Assembly (NCBI GenBank): GCA_017508315.1 | Contig: JAFVZE010000305.1 | Coordinates: 1-19,369 of the forward strand | Origin: Kiritimatiellia bacterium | Lineage (GTDB): Bacteria > Verrucomicrobiota > Kiritimatiellia > RFP12 > UBA1067 | Length of the DNA stretch: 19,369 bases | Direction of reading: 5' to 3' | Part shown: in pieces, positions 1 to 7,858 of the stretch | How the letters are laid out: every line of letters starts with the position of its first letter | Position numbering within the stretch: position 1 is the stretch's first letter | Position numbers and translations under genes: made by a program | Notes under the pieces: generated by a model | The model's input: only the letters and a program-made list of their open reading frames with translations | Told to the model about the DNA's origin: nothing | The model's database searches: none

Positions 1-1
1 C

Positions 2-1039
2 GGGTATCATGCGGATTTTGCAGAGCTAAAGGCTTATCTCCAGGCTAAATGGGCGTGGAATCCCAAGTTGGAGGCAGAGCCGCTAGTCGCAGATTTTTTT
101 GAAGGGTACTACGGCCCGGCAGCTCCGTTTATCCGCGAATACTTTGACGACATCTATGCGCGGCAGCGCGCGTTCTGTGCGGACGGATCGCGTTTCATGA
201 CGTGCTATTCTCCGGCCAGGTCGCTTGCCGTCAATGGCGATGGAGCGTTTTTCAAGAGATCGGCGATTCTTTGGGAACGGGCAAAGGCATCCGTTAAAGG
301 GAATGCGATGTTTGAATACAACGTGAATACAAGCGCGTTGTCGTTTGAGTACACATCGCTGTGCATCAATGCGCGCAGGTTTTACATCACCGAGCATCCT
401 GAGAATTTCGGGCCGGAGACGGATGCGCATCGTCTGGCCACGACCTGCCTCAAGACAATCGAAGACGCCGAGCATAAACGGGGTGGCGCTGTTCGCCTGG
501 TGGAAGACGGCGTGCGGCACAGGCTTTGCCGCGAGGGTCTTGAAGAAATTGCAAGGTCTGGTCCGGCGGACAAGTCGATCAAGAAGGTCCTGACCATCGC
601 CGCGAAAGATTTCATCCGTTCCAAGTCGTTTGTGCTCACAGACGGCCTGGCGCGATTCGATTGCGGAAGATACGACTGGGTGACGGCCTTGAATCTGGAC
701 AACCTTGCCTATGACAAAGGAACTCGGTACGGTCTTAGGGTGCATGCCAAGGTCGAGCGCTTGGCGAACATGCCCGACGGCGTGGCGTTCAAGGGCGGAT
801 ATTACGATCCGGAGAATAACGGTGCCGTGTTCGAACGGGCGTTCAAGGCGTCTGAAGTCTCGTCGGATTGGGGATGGTACGATATCGGCGAGACCGAATT
901 TGGATCCGGGGCGAGGTTTTGGATTTCGGCGGGAACCTTCGACAAGAAAAAGCACAAGCAGAATCCTTGTATCAATGCGTTGCTGGTTGACAAGGTTGAG
1001 ATTCTTGCGCGAGGTGCAGTCTCGAACGGTGGGATTTGA
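2..1039 (+). CDS. DUF4838-type glycoside-hydrolase-like protein, C-terminal part (5' truncated by window)
   Basis: The frame is open from base 2 with no start codon of its own, so the gene begins upstream of the window; the first in-frame start-like codon (TTG at 68) lies inside a conserved segment. The visible ~345 residues begin with a stretch like the end of DUF4838 proteins (aligned words such as 'LKAYLQAKWAWNP' and 'FFEGYYGPAAPFIREY'). DUF4838 proteins occur with polysaccharide-degrading genes and resemble alpha-glucuronidase-like TIM-barrel hydrolases; their substrates are mostly unknown. The last ~130 residues, rich in aromatic and Gly residues and short strands, look like an accessory beta-sandwich, which is inference. 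The gene ends at a TGA that overlaps the next reading frame, suggesting co-transcription with the FAD oxidoreductase. Base composition is lower in GC than the genes after 2.8 kb. Family call fairly sure, function unknown. Confidence 0.75.
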   Translation, partial: GYHADFAELKAYLQAKWAWNPKLEAEPLVADFFEGYYGPAAPFIREYFDDIYARQRAFCADGSRFMTCYSPARSLAVNGDGAFFKRSAILWERAKASVKGNAMFEYNVNTSALSFEYTSLCINARRFYITEHPENFGPETDAHRLATTCLKTIEDAEHKRGGAVRLVEDGVRHRLCREGLEEIARSGPADKSIKKVLTIAAKDFIRSKSFVLTDGLARFDCGRYDWVTALNLDNLAYDKGTRYGLRVHAKVERLANMPDGVAFKGGYYDPENNGAVFERAFKASEVSSDWGWYDIGETEFGSGARFWISAGTFDKKKHKQNPCINALLVDKVEILARGAVSNGGI

Positions 1040-1044
1040 AAATC

Positions 1045-2688
1045 ATGTGGCGTACGTTGCTTGTTTTTTGCGGAATTGTCGCTGCCTGTGCTCCAGCAGC
1101 AGGTTACGACATTGTCGTCTATGGCGCATCGCCCGCCGGCATTGCTGCCGCCATCGAGGTGCGCAGAGCGGGAATGACTGTTGTCCTGCTTGAGCCGACA
1201 GGAAAGATAGGAGGCATGACGACAGGCGGCCTCGGGCAGACGGACATTGGCGACCCGCGGGCTTTGGGCGGGCTGGCTCGCGAATTCTACAGGCGTATCA
1301 AGCGCTGGTATGACGACCCTGCGCACTGGACGCGGCAGGTGCGCGATTCCTATGTTCCCGCCAAAAGCAGATGCATGGCGCCGGGCTGCGATTTTATGCT
1401 TGTGTTTGAACCGTCGGCCGCACAGAATGTACTCGAGGCATGGTTGCGCGAAGAGGACGTGCCTGTGTTGCTCGGGGCAAGGCTTGATCGCAGTAGCGGA
1501 GGCGTAAGCATCGGTGATAAGCGGATTGCAGGAATCAGGACCGAAGACGGGCGCGTTTTCAAGGCCAAAGTCTATATTGACAGCACATACGAAGGCGATC
1601 TCATGGCGGCATCGGGCGTTGACTATGTTGTCGGGCGTGAGGGCAACAGCGTATATGGCGAGACAATAAACGGCGTCCAGTGCGGGAAAGCGATACATCA
1701 TCAGTTTGACATTGGCGTTGACCCGTATGTGGTCCGCGGAGATCCGGCTTCCGGGTTGTTGCCGTATCTGGAGCCTGACGATGGACTTGAGGATGGTGCG
1801 GCCGATGGTCGAGTCCAGGCGTATTGCTATCGCATGTGTTTGACGGATGCCCCGGAGAACCGCATCCCGTTTGGCAAGCCGGCGGACTATGATGAGCGAA
1901 ACTACGAGTTGTTGCTGCGCAACTTCGAAAAAGGCAGGGCGGACATACCGTGGATCAACTCGCCGATGCCGAATCGTAAGACCGACACGAACAACAGAGG
2001 GGCGTTTTCGACTGATTTCATCGGGCAGAACAGAAGTTATCCCGAGGCTTCCTATGCCGAGCGTGATCGCATAGCTGCTGCGCATCTTGCCTATCAACAA
2101 GGGCTTATGTGGACGCTCGCGAACCATCCTCGTGTCCCGGAGACGGTTCGCAAGGAGGTCTCGCGCTGGGGTACGTGTCGTGACGAATTCGTGGGGGAGC
2201 GAGGGAACGGTTGGCAAAACCAGCTGTATATCCGCGAGGCGCGGCGCATGGTCGGGGAGTATGTGATGACCGAACATAATTGCCGTGGAGACGTCGTCGC
2301 TCCAGAAGCTGTGGCGTTGGGTGCCTATGGCATGGATTCCCATAATGTGCGTCGCGTTGTGAAGGATGGCTGTGCGCGAAACGAAGGCGACATCCAGGAT
2401 TGGCGGAGGAAGGGCCCTTATCCTATTGCGCTGGGTTCCATTCTGCCGAAGCGCTCACAGTGCAACAACCTTGTCGTGCCGGTCTGTCTTTCGGCGTCGC
2501 ATATTGCATATGGATCCATACGGATGGAACCGGTGTTTTTCGCCCTTGGGCATGCAGCTGGCGCTGTTGCCAGCATGGCGGCCGAGAAAGAAGGAAACGT
2601 CCATGCTGTTTCGTACGGCGACTTGCGAAATCGGCTTCAGAGAGAAGGGCAGAAGCTTTCGATAAATAATTGGAAAGATCGGCCATGA
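1045..2688 (+). CDS. Exported FAD-dependent oxidoreductase (FAD_oxidored family)
   Basis: A ~547-residue protein of the FAD_oxidored family (PF12831). After an N-terminal hydrophobic segment (about residues 1-20, ending in Ala-rich sequence, probably a signal peptide) comes a dinucleotide-binding beta-alpha-beta unit with 'DIVVYGASPAGIAAAIE', where the usual GxGxxG is GxSxxG as is common in this family, followed by an acidic strand end (LLEP) and 'GGMTTGGLGQTDIG'. The C-terminal third carries the typical 'LGSILPKRSQCNN' and 'SASHIAYGSIRMEPVF' words of the second FAD-contacting part. Substrate is unknown; family members accompany carbohydrate-degradation genes, matching the DUF4838 neighbour. 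Start choice: a TTG at 1036 overlaps the preceding stop by 4 bases, but ATG at 1045 is better placed behind the GGTGGG at 1028-1033 and directly precedes the signal-like sequence. No terminator with a T-run is seen after the stop. Confidence 0.85.
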   Translation: MWRTLLVFCGIVAACAPAAGYDIVVYGASPAGIAAAIEVRRAGMTVVLLEPTGKIGGMTTGGLGQTDIGDPRALGGLAREFYRRIKRWYDDPAHWTRQVRDSYVPAKSRCMAPGCDFMLVFEPSAAQNVLEAWLREEDVPVLLGARLDRSSGGVSIGDKRIAGIRTEDGRVFKAKVYIDSTYEGDLMAASGVDYVVGREGNSVYGETINGVQCGKAIHHQFDIGVDPYVVRGDPASGLLPYLEPDDGLEDGAADGRVQAYCYRMCLTDAPENRIPFGKPADYDERNYELLLRNFEKGRADIPWINSPMPNRKTDTNNRGAFSTDFIGQNRSYPEASYAERDRIAAAHLAYQQGLMWTLANHPRVPETVRKEVSRWGTCRDEFVGERGNGWQNQLYIREARRMVGEYVMTEHNCRGDVVAPEAVALGAYGMDSHNVRRVVKDGCARNEGDIQDWRRKGPYPIALGSILPKRSQCNNLVVPVCLSASHIAYGSIRMEPVFFALGHAAGAVASMAAEKEGNVHAVSYGDLRNRLQREGQKLSINNWKDRP

Positions 2689-2787
2689 ACAGACGCGAAA
2701 GGCTGGAATGCATTGGCGGCATCATAATGCGGCATGCGTCTGCGCCATTATCGCAAAACTCTAATCCTTCCATCCGGACACAAGATA

Positions 2788-2796
2788 TGGTATAAT
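2788..2796 (+). promoter_or_regulatory. Extended -10 promoter upstream of the nifU operon
   Basis: The sequence TGGTATAAT is a perfect extended -10 (TGn plus TATAAT). At 17-bp spacing the -35 position (2768-2773, TTCCAT) is a poor match. It sits 35 bases upstream of the NifU-like start codon, leaving room for an AGGA ribosome site at 2819-2822. The same motif recurs before four other transcription units in the window. Confidence 0.75.
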
Positions 2797-2831
2797 AGCC
2801 CCCCGTTCACGGATAAATAGGATGGACGGCA

Positions 2832-3395
2832 ATGTGGAACTATTCTGACAAAATGATGGACCATTTCCGCAACCCGCGGAATGTCGGTCAAATCGACAAT
2901 CCCGACGGCACGGCGACGGTCGGTTCGCTCGCCTGCGGAGACGCTCTCACTTTCCAGTTCAAGCTTGGTCCCGACGGGAAAATCGCGGAAGCGAAATTCA
3001 AGACTTTCGGCTGCGCTTCGGCCATCGCGTCGAGTTCGGCGCTCACCGAAATGGTTATCGGCAAGACGCTCGAAGAGGCTTCGAAGATAACGAACGCCGA
3101 AATCGCCGAATATCTCGGCGGATTGCCGCCGCAGAAGATGCACTGTTCGGTCATGGGCCGGGAGGCGCTCGAAGCGGCGGTGGAAAACTACCGCACCGGC
3201 AGGAATACCGACAAAAATCTTGAAGAATCGACGCTTTGTACGTGTTTCAACGTCTCGGAGAATGAAATCCGCCGGGTGATAACCGAAAATCAGCTCACCA
3301 CGGTCGACGAAGTGGTCAATTTCACCAAGGCCGGCGGCGGTTGCGGGATGTGCCGCGGCAAGATCGAAGCCGTACTCAAGGAACTCGGGCGATGA
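2832..3395 (+). CDS. nifU: NifU-like Fe-S cluster scaffold with C-terminal BFD [2Fe-2S] domain
   Basis: A 187-residue Fe-S cluster assembly scaffold. Residues 1-121 are an IscU/NifU_N domain starting with the typical 'MMDHFRNPRNVG' and carrying the three cluster-assembly cysteines C35, C61 and C105 plus D37. Residues 133-187 are a bacterioferritin-associated-ferredoxin-like [2Fe-2S] domain with C136-x-C138 and C171-xx-C174. This equals the first two domains of Azotobacter-type NifU; the third, thioredoxin-like NifU_C domain is absent. Clusters would be built from sulfur delivered by a cysteine desulfurase, but no nifS/iscS is next to it in this window. It is the first gene after the promoter at 2788 and overlaps the DUF1846 start by ATGA, so translation is probably coupled. 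Recognition is confident; whether it serves general Fe-S assembly or specific targets such as hydrogenase maturation is inference. Confidence 0.92.
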   Translation: MWNYSDKMMDHFRNPRNVGQIDNPDGTATVGSLACGDALTFQFKLGPDGKIAEAKFKTFGCASAIASSSALTEMVIGKTLEEASKITNAEIAEYLGGLPPQKMHCSVMGREALEAAVENYRTGRNTDKNLEESTLCTCFNVSENEIRRVITENQLTTVDEVVNFTKAGGGCGMCRGKIEAVLKELGR

Positions 3396-4912
3396 AACTC
3401 GGGTTTGACAATGACAAATACCTGAAAGAACAGTCGGAGGAGATCCGTCGCCGCGCCGGCAAATACGGGCGGCTGTATCTTGAATTCGGCGGAAAGCTCA
3501 TGAACGACTTTCACGCCGCCAGATGCCTGCCCGGGTACGACCCCAACGTCAAACTTAAACTTCTCCAGACGCTCAAGGACCAGGCGGAGATCATACTCTG
3601 CATTTTCGCCGGCGACATCGAGCGCAAGAAAATGCGCGCCGATTTCGGCATCTCCTACGCCGACGACGCGATGAAGCTCATCGACGATCTGCGCAATCTC
3701 GGGCTTACCGTGCGCGGCGTGGTCATAACCCGCTACCAGGAGCAGCCCGCGGCGCGGCAGTTCCGCGCCAAGCTCGAACGCCGCGGCGTGCGCGTCTACT
3801 ACCATTATCTCACCGCCGGATATCCAGCGGACGTCGATACCATCGTCTCCGACATGGGCTACGGCAAGAACGAATACGTGAAGACCGAAAAGCCCATCGT
3901 CGTGGTCACGGCTCCCGGTCCCGGGTCGGGCAAGTTCGCCACCTGTCTCACCCAGATCTACCATGAATACCGCATGGGGCGCGTGGCGGGCTATTCGAAG
4001 TTCGAATCATTCCCGGTCTGGAATCTGCCGCTCGACCATCCGCTCAACATCGCTTATGAAGCGGCGACGATCGACCTGAACGACCACAACATGATCGACC
4101 CGTACCATCTCGAGGCGTACGGCAGAGAGGCGGTCAACTACAACCGCGACGTCGATGCGTTTCCGCTTCTGGTGGCAATCTGGCAGAAGATGACGAAGGG
4201 CGCCTGCCCCTACCGCAGCCCGACCGACATGGGCGTCAACCGCATCGGTTTCGGCATCGTGGACGACGAGGTCGTGCGCAACGCCTCCAAACAGGAGGTG
4301 ATCCGCCGTTTTCTGCGCTACCAGTGCCTTTTCGCCGAGGCCGCGACCGACCGCGACAGCGTCGAGCGCGCCAGCCGGCTCATGAAGGATCTCGGCATCC
4401 GCACGGAAGACCGGGTCGTGGTGGAGGCGGCGCGGCGCACCGCGGAGGAGGCGCATATCCAGGGCAAAGGCAAGGCCGGCGGGACGATCGTCTCGGGCGC
4501 GGCCGTGCAGCTCAAGGACGGGCGCATCGTCACCGGGCGCAATTCCGACGAGATGCACGCGGCGGCGGCGATGGTCATGAACGCGGTGAAGACGCTTTCT
4601 GGGATCCCCGCGCAGATTCCGCTCATCGGTCCGAGCATCATCCGCTCGATCGCCCACATGAAGCAGGACATCCTCAAGGTCGGCTACACCTCGCTCAATC
4701 TCGACGAGGCGCTGATCGGGCTTGCGATCTCCTCCACGACCAATCCGGCCGCGCAGATCGCGATGGAGAAACTCAACGAACTGCGCGGTTGCGAAGTGCA
4801 CATGACGCACATGGTCACGCCCGGCGACGAAGCCGGACTCAGGCGTCTGGGGTGCCGCTATACGTCGGATCCGTATTACGCGTCCAACCAGCTCTTTACC
4901 GGTCATCAATGA
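3392..4912 (+). CDS. DUF1846 family protein
   Basis: A 506-residue protein matching the DUF1846 family (PF08903) from end to end: it begins 'MKLGFDNDKYLKEQSE', continues with 'LYLEFGGKL' and 'PGYDPNVKLKLLQ', and has the family's glycine-rich 'TAPGPGSGK' loop at about residues 173-181, which looks like a nucleotide- or phosphate-binding loop. The family has a known fold but, as far as I know, no established function. Start: an upstream in-frame codon would add 17 residues, but ATG at 3392 overlaps the NifU TGA (ATGA), gives the canonical family N-terminus and has AAGGA at 3378-3382. It lies between the NifU-like gene and an unrecognised 648-residue protein in the same operon. Family assignment is sure; role unknown. 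Confidence 0.9.
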   Translation: MKLGFDNDKYLKEQSEEIRRRAGKYGRLYLEFGGKLMNDFHAARCLPGYDPNVKLKLLQTLKDQAEIILCIFAGDIERKKMRADFGISYADDAMKLIDDLRNLGLTVRGVVITRYQEQPAARQFRAKLERRGVRVYYHYLTAGYPADVDTIVSDMGYGKNEYVKTEKPIVVVTAPGPGSGKFATCLTQIYHEYRMGRVAGYSKFESFPVWNLPLDHPLNIAYEAATIDLNDHNMIDPYHLEAYGREAVNYNRDVDAFPLLVAIWQKMTKGACPYRSPTDMGVNRIGFGIVDDEVVRNASKQEVIRRFLRYQCLFAEAATDRDSVERASRLMKDLGIRTEDRVVVEAARRTAEEAHIQGKGKAGGTIVSGAAVQLKDGRIVTGRNSDEMHAAAAMVMNAVKTLSGIPAQIPLIGPSIIRSIAHMKQDILKVGYTSLNLDEALIGLAISSTTNPAAQIAMEKLNELRGCEVHMTHMVTPGDEAGLRRLGCRYTSDPYYASNQLFTGHQ

Positions 4913-4937
4913 GTAACGATACAAGAAGGAGATCGCC

Positions 4938-6884
4938 ATGAAAATTCTCGGAGAGAAAATTTTCGCGAAAGATTCCGAAGGTCGTCTTTTGAGCAGAATC
5001 GGGACCATGTTCCTGCGCACGAGCGGTCTGGTGACGAAAAAGGGCGTTCATGCCATGCAGCGCATGATGTGGCTCGACGAACTGGCCAAGGACAGGGGAT
5101 GCGAGCTTTCCGAGGCCGAGCAGGAGGCGGAGATCGGCGAGTCGGTGGATCTCATCTTTACCGACGATACCGTGCTCATCCGTCCCGATCCCGACCGGAT
5201 GGATCTTGCGTTCCGGGCGGACGAGGAACTTCAGAAACTCGTCTCCAAGCGCCGCATACGCTATCTCAACACCTCTTCGCGCAAAGTGCGCACGGCGCTC
5301 ACCGAACGCGGCGAGAACTGGCGCATGGCGCGCAATCCGATTTCCCAGCAGGACATGATCGACCTCATAGAGAAGTCGAAGACCGCGATCAACGAAGAGA
5401 GCGTATACTACTACAATCACGCCACCGGCACGCGCTACACAACCGCCAGCGGCTACGAGGCGGTGGAAAAACTGCCGCCGGAACGTTTCCGCGCCCAGGT
5501 GAAGGAAGTGGTCGAAGCTTTGAACAAACGCAACCGCATGGGATTTCCCGAGGTTGACCTTTTCCCGCTTTCGACTCCGATTGAAATCAAGCAGGCGCTG
5601 AAATCGCTCAAAGTCGACGGACTCGACGACGCGGAACTGCGCAAAACCGTCGACCGCATCGACCTCGACTGGCGCATGTCGCTGCCGGCGGAACTCCGCG
5701 ACGAGACGACTTCCAATTTCGAATGGCGCAATTCGATGTGCGATGTCATAACCCGCACGCCCAATTCGACCGCGGCGGAGGAGCAGGAGCTTATCCACGG
5801 AATATCCCCCGAGTTCTACCGCCAGATCGAGTGGCTCCCGGGAGTGCGCATAGTCGACGGCGAGGTGGTTTTCGACGCCCTGTACGAAGAGGCGGCGCGC
5901 ACGCAGAATCCGGTTCTGCTCGAGATGTGCGATTCCCGCGTCAAGAGTCTCATTTTCGAGATGATGCGGCTTTTCGGAGAGATCGACTACATCAATGTCG
6001 GCAGAATTTCCCGTTCGCTCGCCCGCAAGCCGGTCGAAGGCAACCGGCGCGGAGACGTCTATGTGATGCAGATCAGGCTTTCCGGATGCGCCGAGGCGAC
6101 GACGATGATGATCCGGATGCAGAAGTGGGGGGTCTCGGAGCATCTCGACGAGGGGAAGAGTCTGCTGCGCTCGATAATGGAGGCCGACGAATATTCGGAC
6201 TACATTCTCGACCGCCGGCTCATGTGCCGGCAGCTGGGGATGAATCTGCCCCGCCGGCTCGTCTTCGGCCACTTCACCGAGAAGTACCGCGGCCGCAACG
6301 AATACGACGGCGTCGCCGTGCGCACGGCGTATTTCAGCCGCGATTACGTCGCGGGCATCGCTTCCGACAAGATTCCGGCGGCGAAATACCGCAATCCGGC
6401 GTGGGTCCGCCGGTTCGGCGAGCTGATGGGCGAGGCCGCCGCGCTCGATCTGATCGTCGGCCGCCGCAGCTCGACGACGGGAGAGCTGCTTTTCGACAAG
6501 AACTACGAAGTGGTGAAGATCGGTGAAGACGGGCTGCCGCGGGAGATAGTGATAACCGACCATGCCGGCAGTTTCGTCGACTACGGGCGCGAACTTGCCG
6601 ACCGCGTCGGAGAGTACGCCGTGTTCATCAAGGATCGCGAAGCGCTCGCGCAGGCCGAATATCCGCTTTTCGTCTCGTCCTGTCTCGAAGGGTTCAGGCG
6701 CGGGATCGTCAGGGCGCAGCAGGCGTACCGCATGCGCCGCAAAGCGTTCGACGATCTTTTCTCCGACCGTCCGTACGATACCAACGGTTCCGGCGCCTGC
6801 CGCTGGTCGTGTGCGCTCAAGCGTCTCGACCGGTGCGAGCCGGAGGAACTGGCCGAAAAACTCAAAGCCGCCGTCGAATGCTGA
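4938..6884 (+). CDS. Large conserved-looking protein of unknown function; possible kinase-fold C-terminal half
   Basis: I do not recognise this 648-residue protein. It is soluble, charged, without signal peptide or membrane segments, and its codon use matches its operon neighbours, so it is a real gene. It has a strong ribosome site AAGGAG at 4926-4931, 6 bases before ATG. The C-terminal half has a layout reminiscent of PI3/4-kinase-like or HipA-like kinases: a strand with 'GDVYVMQIRL' (372-380), 'LGMNLPRRLVF' (433-443), then 'LDLIVGRRSSTTGELLF' (503-519), and 'TDHAGSFVDY' (540-549), which looks like an IDHxxSF/DFG-equivalent metal site. If aligned to an IGNxDRHxxN loop, the catalytic Asp would be S511 and the Asn E516, which would make it a pseudokinase. 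This is inference from motif spacing only. It follows DUF1846 by 25 bases and overlaps the permease start by 7. Confidence 0.8.
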   Translation: MKILGEKIFAKDSEGRLLSRIGTMFLRTSGLVTKKGVHAMQRMMWLDELAKDRGCELSEAEQEAEIGESVDLIFTDDTVLIRPDPDRMDLAFRADEELQKLVSKRRIRYLNTSSRKVRTALTERGENWRMARNPISQQDMIDLIEKSKTAINEESVYYYNHATGTRYTTASGYEAVEKLPPERFRAQVKEVVEALNKRNRMGFPEVDLFPLSTPIEIKQALKSLKVDGLDDAELRKTVDRIDLDWRMSLPAELRDETTSNFEWRNSMCDVITRTPNSTAAEEQELIHGISPEFYRQIEWLPGVRIVDGEVVFDALYEEAARTQNPVLLEMCDSRVKSLIFEMMRLFGEIDYINVGRISRSLARKPVEGNRRGDVYVMQIRLSGCAEATTMMIRMQKWGVSEHLDEGKSLLRSIMEADEYSDYILDRRLMCRQLGMNLPRRLVFGHFTEKYRGRNEYDGVAVRTAYFSRDYVAGIASDKIPAAKYRNPAWVRRFGELMGEAAALDLIVGRRSSTTGELLFDKNYEVVKIGEDGLPREIVITDHAGSFVDYGRELADRVGEYAVFIKDREALAQAEYPLFVSSCLEGFRRGIVRAQQAYRMRRKAFDDLFSDRPYDTNGSGACRWSCALKRLDRCEPEELAEKLKAAVEC

Positions 6885-7858
6885 AATACGCCCTCAAGCG
6901 TCTGCGTGAAACCGTCCCGACCACAATCGGCGTATTGCTGCTCACGTTCGCCCTGTTCAACGTGGTCGGCGGTTCGCCGGCGCTGACGGTGCTGGGGAAG
7001 AACGCCACCGCCGAGGCGGTCGAGGCGTTCAACCGTAAGCACGGCTACGACAGGCCGCTCATATTCGGCGAGTTGGACTTCTCTTCGCCGGCGGCGGCGC
7101 TGAAGGTTTTCGATTCGCAGTTTTTCCGTTTTCTCGGCGATCTCTGCCGGGGGGATTTCGGATATTCGACCGAATACAACGAGCCGGTGGCCGACATTCT
7201 CATGCGTGGCGTCGTGCCGTCGCTTTCGCTGACAGTGCCGATTCTGCTGTGTTCGGTGGTGATCGCGATTTCGCTTGCGCTTTTCGCCGCGTCGCATCGC
7301 GGAGAGTGGCAGGACGGCTGCGTTCTTGTCGGTTCGACGGCGCTCATGAGCGTCAATTACGTGATCTGGGTGCTTGCGGGTCAGTTTTTCCTTTCGTACA
7401 AGACAGGGCTTTTCCCGGTATGGGGATATGAAAGCGCCTTTCATCTCGTGCTGCCGGTTTTCATCGGGGTCGTTTCCTCTCTGGGCGTGGATGTGAGGTT
7501 TTTCAGGGCCGCGATACTTGACGAGGTCTACCGGCCCTACGTGCTGACGGCGAGAACCAAGGGGCTGTCGGAGCGTGCGGTCATGCTGCGGCACGTGCTG
7601 CCCAACGCGCTTATCCCGATCGTCACCTACGTTTCGCTTTCGATCCCCGGTCTGTTCGCCGGCTCGCTTCTTCTGGAGTCGTTCTTCGGGATTCCCGGTC
7701 TCGGTTCGGTTTCGGTTAACGCCATCCATTCCTCCGACATGTCGGTGGTGCGTAGCGTGGTGGTTTTAGGGGCGCTTTTATACCAGTTTGTCAATCTTGC
7801 GACCGATCTCGTGTATGCGGCGCTTGATCCGAGAGTGAGAATGGAGGGGCGGTTATGA
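6878..7858 (+). CDS. OppB/DppB-type ABC transporter permease (lone)
   Basis: A 326-residue inner-membrane permease of the binding-protein-dependent transport family (PF00528), of the peptide/nickel OppB/DppB/YejB type. An N-terminal helix (about 11-31) is followed by a long external segment (about 32-105) with 'GDFGYS', typical of OppB-like proteins, then hydrophobic helices at about 116-138, 148-172, 187-204, 243-272 and 290-316. The EAA loop for ATPase contact is at about 224-243 ('TARTKGLSERAVMLRHVLPN'), followed by 'FFGIPGLG', a hallmark of this family. Start: ATG at 6878, overlapping the preceding stop by 7 bases; the longer upstream extension reads through the previous gene's coding end and is not membrane-like. 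No OppC partner, ATPase or substrate-binding protein is adjacent, so it must pair with subunits encoded elsewhere or act differently. Substrate unknown. Confidence 0.88.
   Translation: MLKYALKRLRETVPTTIGVLLLTFALFNVVGGSPALTVLGKNATAEAVEAFNRKHGYDRPLIFGELDFSSPAAALKVFDSQFFRFLGDLCRGDFGYSTEYNEPVADILMRGVVPSLSLTVPILLCSVVIAISLALFAASHRGEWQDGCVLVGSTALMSVNYVIWVLAGQFFLSYKTGLFPVWGYESAFHLVLPVFIGVVSSLGVDVRFFRAAILDEVYRPYVLTARTKGLSERAVMLRHVLPNALIPIVTYVSLSIPGLFAGSLLLESFFGIPGLGSVSVNAIHSSDMSVVRSVVVLGALLYQFVNLATDLVYAALDPRVRMEGRL

Noticed and set aside
802..2343. 513-codon open frame on the minus strand
   Set aside because: It lies antisense over the DUF4838 and FAD oxidoreductase genes, whose motifs are unmistakable; its translation shows no domain and is typical of a GC-driven shadow frame.
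2690..2742. Inverted repeat CAGACGC/GCGTCTG after the FAD oxidoreductase gene
   Set aside because: The arms are only 7 bases, the loop is about 39 bases and no T-run follows, so it does not make a convincing terminator.
4896..6563. 555-codon open frame on the minus strand
   Set aside because: Antisense to the 648-residue gene. The plus-strand frame has an ideal ribosome site, operon spacing and normal composition; the minus-strand product is His/Arg/Val-rich low-quality sequence.
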